From NCBI GenBank assembly GCA_017535665.1, contig JAFXTS010000003.1, positions 115,702 to 179,701 on the forward strand: a DNA stretch of 64,000 nucleotides. The letters run 5' to 3'. This DNA comes from Bacteroidales bacterium. Lineage in GTDB: Bacteria > Bacteroidota > Bacteroidia > Bacteroidales > WCHB1-69. The notes under the pieces were generated by a model. That model saw only the letters and a program-made list of their open reading frames with translations. It had not been told where the DNA came from and made no database searches. Positions 17,371 through 24,365 of this stretch are shown one piece after another. The stretch's first letter is position 1, and each line of letters opens with the position of its first letter. A program made the position numbers and the translations under genes.

Positions 17371-17823
17371 TTATGCCAGAATAGCCGGAGGACCGCGATG
17401 GGACACAATACACCCGTCTGTCAGATTCAGCACGGGCAGGTCGGTACAGTTGAAAATCAGGCTTCTCGTGGCAGGTGCCGATAGGGAAGTGGATAGGTCG
17501 GAAAGAATGGCATCGGTGAGGTGTGCCAAAAAAATGCTGCTTGCGTCATCCTCAGGGGATAGGTCTATATGACTGTGGGTGAGAATGTATGGCATGTTGA
17601 GCACGCAGTTGTCTTCGCTATGGAGGGGGTGAGGGCCGTGGTGGCAGCCGCAGGTGGCGCAGTCGCAGCCGTCATGGTCGTGGTCGCACTGCTGTTCGTG
17701 TTGGCAGGTCATGCCGAAGCATACGATGTCGCCGTGGTGGTGGTGCGGCACGATGGAATGGGCCATCGTCAGCAAGAAGGCCACGGTAATCAGCAGGCAT
17801 GAAATTTTACGCGACAGGCTCAT
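17371..17823 (-). CDS. DUF6769-like small exported His/Cys-rich protein
   Basis: A 150-residue protein with one N-terminal hydrophobic segment (KISCLLITVAFLLTMAHSI), an immediate PHHHHGD, then a dense metal-ligand stretch (HEQQCDHDHDGCDCATC followed by GCHHGPHPLHS) and a C-terminal HRGPPA motif. This matches my memory of the Bacteroidetes DUF6769 family, found next to Cus/Czc genes. It is the first gene of the efflux operon, 52 bases before the adaptor, and shares the promoter at 17841-17848. A role as a periplasmic metal scavenger, chaperone or sensor is an inference from its ligands and position. Confidence 0.75.
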   Translation of the reverse strand: MSLSRKISCLLITVAFLLTMAHSIVPHHHHGDIVCFGMTCQHEQQCDHDHDGCDCATCGCHHGPHPLHSEDNCVLNMPYILTHSHIDLSPEDDASSIFLAHLTDAILSDLSTSLSAPATRSLIFNCTDLPVLNLTDGCIVSHRGPPAILA

Positions 17824-17840
17824 AGTGAAAATTCAGGCTG

Positions 17841-17848
17841 CAAAATTA
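17841..17848 (-). promoter_or_regulatory. -7 promoter box for the metal efflux operon
   Basis: Minus-strand TAATTTTG matches TAnnTTTG, 18 bases before the ATG of the DUF6769-like gene. No metal-responsive operator palindrome is evident near it. Confidence 0.65.
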
Positions 17849-17855
17849 CAAAAAA

Positions 17856-18344
17856 TTATTCAGCTACTTTATATACAATACGAAAACTTCCTTCGTTGAA
17901 GCTGGTGCTGGTGATGCGGAAGTTGCCGATCTCGCGGGTGGATTGCACGTGTGTGCCGAGACAGGCGCAGATGTCGTAATCGCCGATACGCACGATGCGG
18001 AGGGTTTCGCTGGCGCTGTCGGGCAGTTTGGCGAGGGTGACGCCGGCGGGAATGTTGTCGCGGGTCACAAACTCGTAGGTGACGGGCAGGTCGGCGGCGA
18101 TCAGCTCGTTGATCTTCTGTTCCACGGCGGCCACTTCCTCCTGCGTTAACGGCCTGTCGATAAGGAAGTTGATTTTGCTCTTTTTGCGCTCGATGTGACT
18201 GTTGCGGCTGCGTTCGCAACCGAACATGCGGCCCATGGTTTGGTTCAGCAGGTGCTCAGCCGTGTGCGCAGGCGGAAATTCTTCCTTGTTGTGGGCGTTG
18301 AGGGTGGGTGTGTTTTCGAGATTATCGTTGGGTGTGTTTTCCAT
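17856..18344 (-). CDS. AlaX-like trans-editing domain protein
   Basis: A 162-residue protein carrying the second-additional-domain fold of alanyl/threonyl-tRNA synthetases. The zinc set is complete: HTAEH (His27, His31) and CLGTH (Cys128, His132). Free-standing members hydrolyse mischarged Ser- or Gly-tRNAAla, or in related groups other misacylated tRNAs. It has an unusual asparagine/threonine-rich N-terminal tail (MENTPNDNLENTPTLNAHNK) before the domain. It is divergent from the type III restriction-modification genes and has its own -7 box. Confidence 0.85.
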   Translation of the reverse strand: MENTPNDNLENTPTLNAHNKEEFPPAHTAEHLLNQTMGRMFGCERSRNSHIERKKSKINFLIDRPLTQEEVAAVEQKINELIAADLPVTYEFVTRDNIPAGVTLAKLPDSASETLRIVRIGDYDICACLGTHVQSTREIGNFRITSTSFNEGSFRIVYKVAE

Positions 18345-18358
18345 GATGAAATTTTTTG

Positions 18359-18366
18359 CAAAAGTA
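18359..18366 (-). promoter_or_regulatory. -7 promoter box for the AlaX-like gene
   Basis: Minus-strand TACTTTTG matches TAnnTTTG, 15 bases before the ATG at 18344. Confidence 0.6.
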
Positions 18367-18389
18367 GCAATTTTTTGTGGGAAAAGTGT

Positions 18390-18397
18390 TATTTTTG
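18390..18397 (+). promoter_or_regulatory. Candidate promoter for the type III restriction-modification leader
   Basis: TATTTTTG matches TAnnTTTG and is divergent to the AlaX box. If used, it gives a leader of about 300 bases that includes all hairpins at 18466-18682. A second, imperfect box, TAATTTTA, lies at 18449-18456. Confidence 0.5.
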
Positions 18398-18465
18398 CCG
18401 CCTAAACCGATATTTAACGAAAAACAACCAGAAAATAGAAAAATAGAGTAATTTTAGTATTAACC

Positions 18466-18682
18466 ATAGCGTTTGCTATTTATTCGAGATGCTCCGAAAA
18501 TCTGGCAGTTAGAAGAGCAACAAATCCACAGAATAAGTTCAGCGAACGTCCGCGCTTGCGTGGACGGAACTTATTGGATTTGTGGGTCTTGCCAGATACC
18601 TCGGAGCTCATAAGGGAAGTCCGCGCTTTCTTTATGTCTGCCTCGAGGTATTTGTGTGAGTACCTGCATTATCGGTAAGTGC
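18466..18682 (+). ncRNA. Candidate structured RNA: five consecutive hairpins in the leader of the type III methylase
   Basis: I fold five hairpins by eye. A is 18466-18479 (ATAGC/GCTAT). B is 18491-18607, a 117-base rod: GCTCCGA with TCGGAGC, ATCTGGCA with TGCCAGAT, CAAATCC with GGATTTG, AATAAGTTC with GAACTTATT, then a 9-bp tip with one G-U pair around CTTG. C is 18609-18636, an 11-bp stem with two G-U pairs and loop TCCGCG. D is 18646-18665, 8 bp with two G-U pairs. E is 18666-18682, six pairs with one bulged G and loop TCGG. Reliance on G-U pairs favours an RNA over a DNA palindrome. I match it to no known family. No reverse transcriptase or RNA-guided nuclease gene adjoins it. Confidence 0.6.
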
Positions 18683-18704
18683 TGACGCTGAACGAAGCAT
18701 AGCT

Positions 18705-20417
18705 ATGAACGCAACCAAAGAATCCTTAATTGCCGAGATAGAGAAACGTGTCTCGGACAAAATCCTTGAGCAAACGAACGCCGATTTGCTCATCAAACTC
18801 ATCAACAACGCCGATTCGCTCGACGAAGCCATCAACATTGCGGCACTCGGCACCACCTACAAACGAACTGGACTCCATTTCGACAAGCGGTTGGAGAAGA
18901 TGAGCGACACCATTAAGTATTTTAAGAAGAATGAGGTTCTCTCGTTCCATACCGACGACAGCAAACCTACGCACAAACTGATTATTGGCGACAACTACGA
19001 AGCCTTGCAAAATCTTCTGATTCAGTATCGTGGCAAGATCGATGTCATCTACATTGACCCGCCATACGGGAAAGACAGTATGGGCGAGTTTGCCAAAACC
19101 AATTACCAAAATGCCATCACACGCGACAACCTTCTTTCGATGCTCTATCCTCGTTTGGTTCTCGCAAAACAACTGCTGTCGGACGAAGGTGTGATTTTTT
19201 GCTCCATTGACGATAAGAATCAGGCGTATGTGAAGTGTTTGTTTGACGAGGTGATGGGGGAAAGTAATTTTATAGCTTGTGCACCACGAAAAACTGGTGC
19301 TGGTGATGCGGCAACAAGGTCGTCCTCCGAACTCCGCAAACCGTTTGATTATTTGCTTATTTTCAAAAGAGGTAATGATGCCGAATTACAAAAGAAAATT
19401 GTAGGTGAAAAAGAATATAAGTATTGTGACCAACTGGGTAATTATAAATTAGATAAGTTTCAAGCAAGCGGTTCTGATGCAACAAGAAAGGCACGGCCTA
19501 ATTTGTACTATCCAATTTATGTGACTAAAAACAAATCACTATCATTAAAAGAAACTGAGGATTGCATTGAAACGATATTGCCTCAAAAAGTGAATGGTGA
19601 GGATGGGCGTTGGATGTGGAAACCTGAAAAGTTTGAAAAAGACAAGGACGATTATCTTATTTATGATGGGGCAACCATTTATCGCAAAACATATTATGAC
19701 GAAGAACAAGACCAAAATATATATCAAGTAGAAAAAGCTTGGATTGATGGTGGAGAATTTCGAAATGCAAAAGGAACTTCTGATTTGAGCGAAATAATTG
19801 GTAAAAACATGTTCAATAATCCGAAGCCAATTGCTTTGGTTGAATGGTGCATAAACCTTGTCCCTAAAAAAGAAAAGCAAATAATCCTCGATTTTTTTGC
19901 TGGCTCTGCCACTACTGGTCATGCTGTTCTCGACCTCAATCGTAGTGAGGCAAAAGATAGTGATTTGCTGGAGGAAGAAATACCCGAAGGTAATCGTACT
20001 TTTATTCTCTGTCAATTGAATGAAAAATTGGATGGAGCATTAAAATCTGCAATAGGGGGTGCAAAAACAACCATTGAAAATCAAATCGCACTTTGCGACA
20101 AAATAGGACGTCCACACGAACTATCCGAAATAACAGCAGAACGAGTTAGAAGGGTTATGTTAGGAAGTTCATTAGATGGCACAAAAGATTTTGAGTGGGC
20201 AAAGAAAAACAAGCCATACGGCGGTAACCTCGATGTGTATGAAATAGAGAGTGTTTCCAACTTTGAATGGACAGAAGGCAAAACGCCATTCGATGTGATA
20301 GACGAAACGCTCTACGGCAAAGAGAAGTTTGCAAACATAAAGGAGAAAATCGAGTGGGTTTGCGGCAACTTCGATAAAACGCAAAAGTATCAGGAACAAC
20401 AAAAGACGGAGGAGTAA
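18705..20417 (+). CDS. mod: Type III restriction-modification methyltransferase (Mod)
   Basis: A 570-residue beta-class N6-adenine DNA methyltransferase. Motif IV DPPYGKDSMGEF is near residue 119 and motif I, ILDFFAGSATTGHAVLDLN, lies after the target-recognition region at about residue 395; this order defines the type III Mod/beta class. The central part (about 190-380), with low-GC AT-rich codons, should be the target-recognition domain. Mod methylates one strand of an asymmetric site and guides the Res subunit. ATG 18705 is the first start after an in-frame stop at 18657 and overlaps the palindrome CATAGCTATG. It ends 3 bases before res. Confidence 0.93.
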   Translation: MNATKESLIAEIEKRVSDKILEQTNADLLIKLINNADSLDEAINIAALGTTYKRTGLHFDKRLEKMSDTIKYFKKNEVLSFHTDDSKPTHKLIIGDNYEALQNLLIQYRGKIDVIYIDPPYGKDSMGEFAKTNYQNAITRDNLLSMLYPRLVLAKQLLSDEGVIFCSIDDKNQAYVKCLFDEVMGESNFIACAPRKTGAGDAATRSSSELRKPFDYLLIFKRGNDAELQKKIVGEKEYKYCDQLGNYKLDKFQASGSDATRKARPNLYYPIYVTKNKSLSLKETEDCIETILPQKVNGEDGRWMWKPEKFEKDKDDYLIYDGATIYRKTYYDEEQDQNIYQVEKAWIDGGEFRNAKGTSDLSEIIGKNMFNNPKPIALVEWCINLVPKKEKQIILDFFAGSATTGHAVLDLNRSEAKDSDLLEEEIPEGNRTFILCQLNEKLDGALKSAIGGAKTTIENQIALCDKIGRPHELSEITAERVRRVMLGSSLDGTKDFEWAKKNKPYGGNLDVYEIESVSNFEWTEGKTPFDVIDETLYGKEKFANIKEKIEWVCGNFDKTQKYQEQQKTEE

Positions 20418-20420
20418 GCT

Positions 20421-22445
20421 ATGTTGCAGGAAGCAAAAGACTTACAGAATCGTGCGGTACAGCAAATGATTGCAATGCTTGCGCGTGGTAAAAAAGAGTA
20501 CACGGTAAAAGCCCCAACTGGCAGCGGCAAGACCTATATGATGGCGGATTTTATGAATCGTATTCTTGCCGCACATAGCAATATAGTGTTTTTGGTTTCT
20601 TCACTTTCAAAGAGTGAGCTGGCAGAGCAAAACTACAATTCGTTTTGTGCGTTGCGTGACAATGGTAGTTTCACTCACCTAAATCCCTATTTGATAAATT
20701 CGGAAACAAGCGGCGAAGGTTCCATATTCATTCCAACCGACCATAATGTATATGTGCTGCCACGCGATTTGTACAAGGAAAGGAGTAAACTGAAAGAAGA
20801 AGGAACTTTTCTAAATTTTTTGCAAGAAACAACAAGTAGTTTGCAACATGTGCAGAAAAGCATTTTTGTGATAAAAGACGAGTGCCACATTGCAACAAGC
20901 AATCTTGATGAATTAAGGCCGTATTTCACTGCGGTTATCAATTTTTCGGCAACGCCTAAACTATCACGCAAACAACTGCCTGATGTAGAGATTTTAAACT
21001 CTGATGCCGAGGATGCCAAACTGATAAAACAGGTTGAATTTCAGCCAGACAACGATTCTCTCGACACAGCACTTGACAAATTCGAGAAAATCAAGACGGA
21101 TTATGTCAATAAGCTGCAAGTGAATCCATGTTTCATTGTCCAAATTTCCAACAAGGACAAGGCAGAAGATGAGTTGAAAAACAACATTTTTCCTACGCTC
21201 AACAACACCAAACACCAGGATTTGAAATGGGTATACATTACAGGCGACCAATCGGGCAAAGGCTGCCAAACTAACGATTCGGGCTTGAATAAACTGCCCG
21301 TGTCGAAGTGGAAAGAGTATATGAAAGGCAAGGAATCAAGCATTTCAGTAATCATTTTCAAGATGGTTATTTCTGAAGGCTGGGACATTCCCCGTGCTTG
21401 TATGCTTTATCAAGTGCGCGATACGAAAAGCAAGCAACTTGATGAGCAAGTCATGGGGCGCGTTCGCCGCAATCCGCGACTGCTAGACTTTGAGCGATTG
21501 CCGAAAGATGCACAAGACTTGGCTTCCACAGCATGGATATGGGGAATAAAGCCAAAAGATTCAGGCTTGCCCAAAATGGTTAACCTGTTTGGCAATTATG
21601 GTATTGAAACCGAAGTGCGTGTGACACCAACAAAACTGAAAGTTGAAACCATCAACAATGATATTGATGCGAAGGCTATACTTGATGGCAAAAATGTAAA
21701 ACTTACTGGAGACAGCATTTTTGAAATGCACCGCTCTCTTTCGCAGTGCGAAAACGAGATACAAGATATTTGCTACAATTATGCCGACACTTACGAAAAA
21801 TGGCGCTTGTGTGTGGAAAACATTGGCGAGATAAAGAAGAAATATCATTCCTACATAACTGATTATGAAAAAAGTATGGAGGTTTGCGAGCCAGTAAGTT
21901 TCCCTTATAACAGTTGTTACAACGAAACTGAAAAAACGCTCACTCTCGACGATTGGGTTTGGTATAGGAAAGAGGATGACCAAATCACAGATGAGTTTTC
22001 TTTCGACAGCGAAGCTGAAAAGAAGTGGGCGGAAGTACTGAAAGATATTCGCCACAGCAGCATTAAGCAGACAAACGTTTTACAAGTGCAGGATAATAAA
22101 TTTCTGTGGGGCAAAAATTTTCCTTTGAATTCCGAAATAAAATATGAGTATTTCGCCGATGGCATTCATTCATCGTACCCCGATTTTGTTATGAAAGACA
22201 AAAAAGGCAGAATCCATATTTTCGAAGTGAAAAGCGTTAACAAGTCAGCAGCGCTCAATATCAGCGAGGAGGAATACGAGAAAAAAGTTCGTAGCCTAAA
22301 AAGTTGTTATAAAGCCTGTTCCAAAAAAACGGATCATATTTTCTATTTGCCAATCTTGGACGGTAGCAAATGGAAAATAACCAAGTTTGAGAATGGCAAT
22401 GAAACAACTATTGGTAAAAAGTCTTTTGTGGAAAGCTTGTTATAG
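20421..22445 (+). CDS. res: Type III restriction endonuclease subunit (Res), short form
   Basis: A 674-residue superfamily 2 helicase-nuclease. Walker A is APTGSGKTYM near residue 30, motif II is DECH, motif III is FSATPK, and motif VI is QVMGRVRRNPR. The C-terminal PD-(D/E)xK nuclease reads PDFVMKDKKGRIHIFEVKS, with the catalytic PD and E-x-K spaced normally. At 674 residues it is much shorter than EcoP1I/EcoP15I Res (about 970), yet all motifs are present, so it is a compact family rather than a truncation. It is translationally adjacent to mod. Base composition of mod-res is visibly more AT-rich than neighbours, suggesting horizontal transfer. Confidence 0.92.
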   Translation: MLQEAKDLQNRAVQQMIAMLARGKKEYTVKAPTGSGKTYMMADFMNRILAAHSNIVFLVSSLSKSELAEQNYNSFCALRDNGSFTHLNPYLINSETSGEGSIFIPTDHNVYVLPRDLYKERSKLKEEGTFLNFLQETTSSLQHVQKSIFVIKDECHIATSNLDELRPYFTAVINFSATPKLSRKQLPDVEILNSDAEDAKLIKQVEFQPDNDSLDTALDKFEKIKTDYVNKLQVNPCFIVQISNKDKAEDELKNNIFPTLNNTKHQDLKWVYITGDQSGKGCQTNDSGLNKLPVSKWKEYMKGKESSISVIIFKMVISEGWDIPRACMLYQVRDTKSKQLDEQVMGRVRRNPRLLDFERLPKDAQDLASTAWIWGIKPKDSGLPKMVNLFGNYGIETEVRVTPTKLKVETINNDIDAKAILDGKNVKLTGDSIFEMHRSLSQCENEIQDICYNYADTYEKWRLCVENIGEIKKKYHSYITDYEKSMEVCEPVSFPYNSCYNETEKTLTLDDWVWYRKEDDQITDEFSFDSEAEKKWAEVLKDIRHSSIKQTNVLQVQDNKFLWGKNFPLNSEIKYEYFADGIHSSYPDFVMKDKKGRIHIFEVKSVNKSAALNISEEEYEKKVRSLKSCYKACSKKTDHIFYLPILDGSKWKITKFENGNETTIGKKSFVESLL

Positions 22446-22527
22446 TTGTGAAAAAAGGCTGGAAGGTCTGATATGATTCTAAATGTCGTAAGAAGCGGCT
22501 CTCGGAAATCACACATCCCCACTTTCA

Positions 22528-22970
22528 CCCATCTATCCGCCCGCCCGTTCTTCCGCGGCATACACCCCGTCAGGTTCTATCCAGCCGCCGGCGTGCCGCG
22601 GTGGGCTTCACCCGTGCAGCCCACCCCAGACTGCGTCCGCTATTCGCGGACTAGTCTGGGGTTACTGAGATTTCGTCCCTTCGGGACGAGGTCGTATCTC
22701 TGGCCGCCTTGCAAATGGAGGCGTGAAGAAATCGGTGCGAACGAGCGTTAAGAACGGCGAACTGTCCGAAGCAGCGCGGAACGAAGTGAAGCGATGCAAG
22801 TTTTTCGCCGTTTAGCAAGAGAGCGCCGATTTTAGACGGAATTTGCACAGCGGCAAAGCGCATTTCTTTTAGATAAACCGCTCTCGCTCGAAAAAGAAAG
22901 CAAGCTCTCTTTTTGCTCGCTTACTCGCGGTTTGGGTCAATTTCTTTGTGCAATCGCAAAGAAAATGAAC
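22528..22970. repeat. Dispersed hairpin repeat, copy 1 (modules A-B-C)
   Basis: Module A (22528-22697) has three hairpins: CCGCGGCA/TGCCGCGG; CCCCAGACT-GTCCGC/GCGGAC-AGTCTGGGG at 22624-22661; TCGTCCC/GGGACGA at 22673-22689. Module B (22702-22870) is a nested hairpin: GCCGCCTTGCAAAT with 22841-22854 (two mismatches), AAATCGGTGC with GCGCCGATTT, AACGGCGAA with TTCGCCGTT, GCAGCGC with GCGATGC. Module C (22937-22970) is a 12-base arm on each side of TGCAATCG (one mismatch here). Bases 22871-22936 hold a further hairpin starting AAACCGC and ending GCGGTTT. I see no convincing gene in 22446-23253; open frames here are by-products of the repeat. Confidence 0.85.
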
Positions 22971-23036
22971 AATAATCGGAAAAGACAAATCTCCATACAG
23001 GATGTGTCAACGCTGCAAGACTGAAATTTCTCCCGT

Positions 23037-23245
23037 CCATCTATCTTCCCGCCCGTTCTTCCGCGGCAAACCCGCCGTCAGGTTCTATCCTCCTGTCTGC
23101 GTGCCGCGGGGATGTACGCGACGGCATCGTTCCCCAGACTGCGTCCGCTATTCGCGGACTAGTCTGGGGTTACTGAGATTTCGTCCCTTCGGGACGAGGT
23201 CGTACTTTTCGTCATTTTCTTTGTGCAATCGCAAAGAAAATGAAC
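23037..23245. repeat. Dispersed hairpin repeat, copy 2 (modules A-C, B missing)
   Basis: This is a direct repeat of copy 1 module A (23037-23205), nearly identical from CCATCTATC through the CCCCAGACT hairpin (23132-23169) and the TCGTCCC/GGGACGA hairpin. It is followed at once by module C (23212-23245), in which the TCATTTTCTTTG/CAAAGAAAATGA stem is perfect. Module B is absent. It ends just before the promoter of the transporter gene. Confidence 0.85.
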
Positions 23246-23278
23246 AAAATCCCATGCACATTTTTCAGTTTAATTCCG

Positions 23279-23286
23279 TAATTTTG
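23279..23286 (+). promoter_or_regulatory. -7 promoter box for the BASS-type transporter
   Basis: TAATTTTG matches TAnnTTTG. Because transcription must begin downstream of it, the in-frame ATG at 23254 is excluded and the start at 23317 is favoured. Confidence 0.65.
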
Positions 23287-23316
23287 CCGCCGTTTTCAGA
23301 GGAGCCTGTCAGCGAT

Positions 23317-24252
23317 ATGAGGGTGGGGAAGTGGTTCCGTGATAATTACGATAATATGCAGAAATACAGAAGTTTGGTGCTTCCTGTGGCCATTGTGGTC
23401 GGACTTTTCTTCCACCATTGGCTGGCGATGATGCGGCCTGTGGTGCCCTTTTTGCTCTTTATCATCCTCTTCCTCAACTTCAGTGCGGTGGAGATCCGCA
23501 AGCTGCGGCTGTCGCCCATGCACGGCTGGATGCTGCTCTTTCAGGCGGTGGTAAGTCTCGGCGGCTACCTCGCCCTGCGGCCTTTCGACGAATTGCTGGC
23601 GCAGGGCGTGCTCATCGGGGTGCTGAGTCCGGTAGCGGCATCGGTGGTGGTGGTGGCCTGCATGCTGGGCGCCGACCGTGGCACTATCACCGCTTATAGT
23701 TTGGTCGGCAACTTCGCCATCGCACTGCTGGCACCGCTTTATTTCTCATTCATCGGCACGCAGGTGGATCTGCCGTTCCACCAGTCGTTTCTGATGGTGT
23801 TATCCAAGATAGGGCCTACCATTCTGCTGCCGCTGGTCATTGTTATTCTGCTGCAATGGCTGGCGCCCAAGGCCAACGATTTTGTCGCCCGTTTCAAAGG
23901 CTGGTCGTTTTACCTGTGGGCAGCTGCGCTGATGATCACCATCGGGCAGACCATCGATTTCATCTACCTGCATGGCAAGGGCAACTGGCGCAGCATCATC
24001 TGGCTGTCGGTGGCCTCGCTGATAGGGTGTGCCGTGCAGTTCGGGGTGGGGCGTCTCATCGGGCGGCGTTACGGCGACCGCATTGCGGGCGGACAGGGGC
24101 TCGGGCAGCGCAACACGGCATTAGCCATCTGGATGGCGGGCATGTACTTGCAGCCGCTGGCGGCCATCTTCCCTGCCGCGTATGCCGTCTGGCAGAACTT
24201 GTACAACAGTTTCCAGCTCTGGCAGCACGACCGACGGACGGGGAGAGAATAG
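23317..24252 (+). CDS. Bile acid:sodium symporter (BASS/SBF-like) family membrane protein
   Basis: A 311-residue polytopic membrane protein with about ten hydrophobic segments in two five-helix halves, typical of the BASS/SBF fold (for example LVLPVAIVVGLFFHHWL, GVLIGVLSPVAASVVVVACM, IGPTILLPLVIVILLQWL). GQRNTALAIWMAG near residue 265 resembles the crossover segment of the second half. Substrates of bacterial relatives are organic anions; the one here is unknown. The start at 23317 (MRVGKWFRDNYDN) is chosen from the promoter position; ATG 23356 is an alternative. The gene is preceded by repeat copies and by no other gene of related function. Confidence 0.8.
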   Translation: MRVGKWFRDNYDNMQKYRSLVLPVAIVVGLFFHHWLAMMRPVVPFLLFIILFLNFSAVEIRKLRLSPMHGWMLLFQAVVSLGGYLALRPFDELLAQGVLIGVLSPVAASVVVVACMLGADRGTITAYSLVGNFAIALLAPLYFSFIGTQVDLPFHQSFLMVLSKIGPTILLPLVIVILLQWLAPKANDFVARFKGWSFYLWAAALMITIGQTIDFIYLHGKGNWRSIIWLSVASLIGCAVQFGVGRLIGRRYGDRIAGGQGLGQRNTALAIWMAGMYLQPLAAIFPAAYAVWQNLYNSFQLWQHDRRTGRE

Positions 24253-24335
24253 AATAGGAAGAGTGTCTCTTATCCATTTTTGCCATTAGTCCATTTTTTT
24301 TCAATGAATATTGGCTAATCTTTTATCTTTTTTAC

Positions 24336-24343
24336 TAATTTTG
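24336..24343 (+). promoter_or_regulatory. -7 promoter box for the 24366 T9SS cargo gene
   Basis: TAATTTTG matches TAnnTTTG, 22 bases before the ATG. A TTGG at 24311-24314, about 21 bases upstream, could be the -33 element. Confidence 0.65.
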
Positions 24344-24365
24344 CGGTGTCAAAAATCCATTCATT

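Noticed and set aside
17319..17408. Longer start for the metal-efflux adaptor
   Set aside because: It overlaps the upstream gene and puts 30 residues before a perfect lipoprotein signal peptide.
18466..18682. Reading the mod leader as a retron or RNA-guided nuclease RNA
   Set aside because: No reverse transcriptase, TnpB/IscB or Cas gene adjoins it; the next genes are a plain type III pair.
22473..22863. Short frames in repeat copy 1, one of which is nearly identical to a frame in copy 3 (31737-31934)
   Set aside because: The similar peptides arise because the DNA repeat itself is conserved. Changes follow stem pairing and not codon position, and no ribosome-binding or promoter signal is seen.
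23002..23316. N-terminal extension of the transporter frame
   Set aside because: It would translate repeat copy 2, and the promoter box at 23279 implies transcription starts downstream of the extension.
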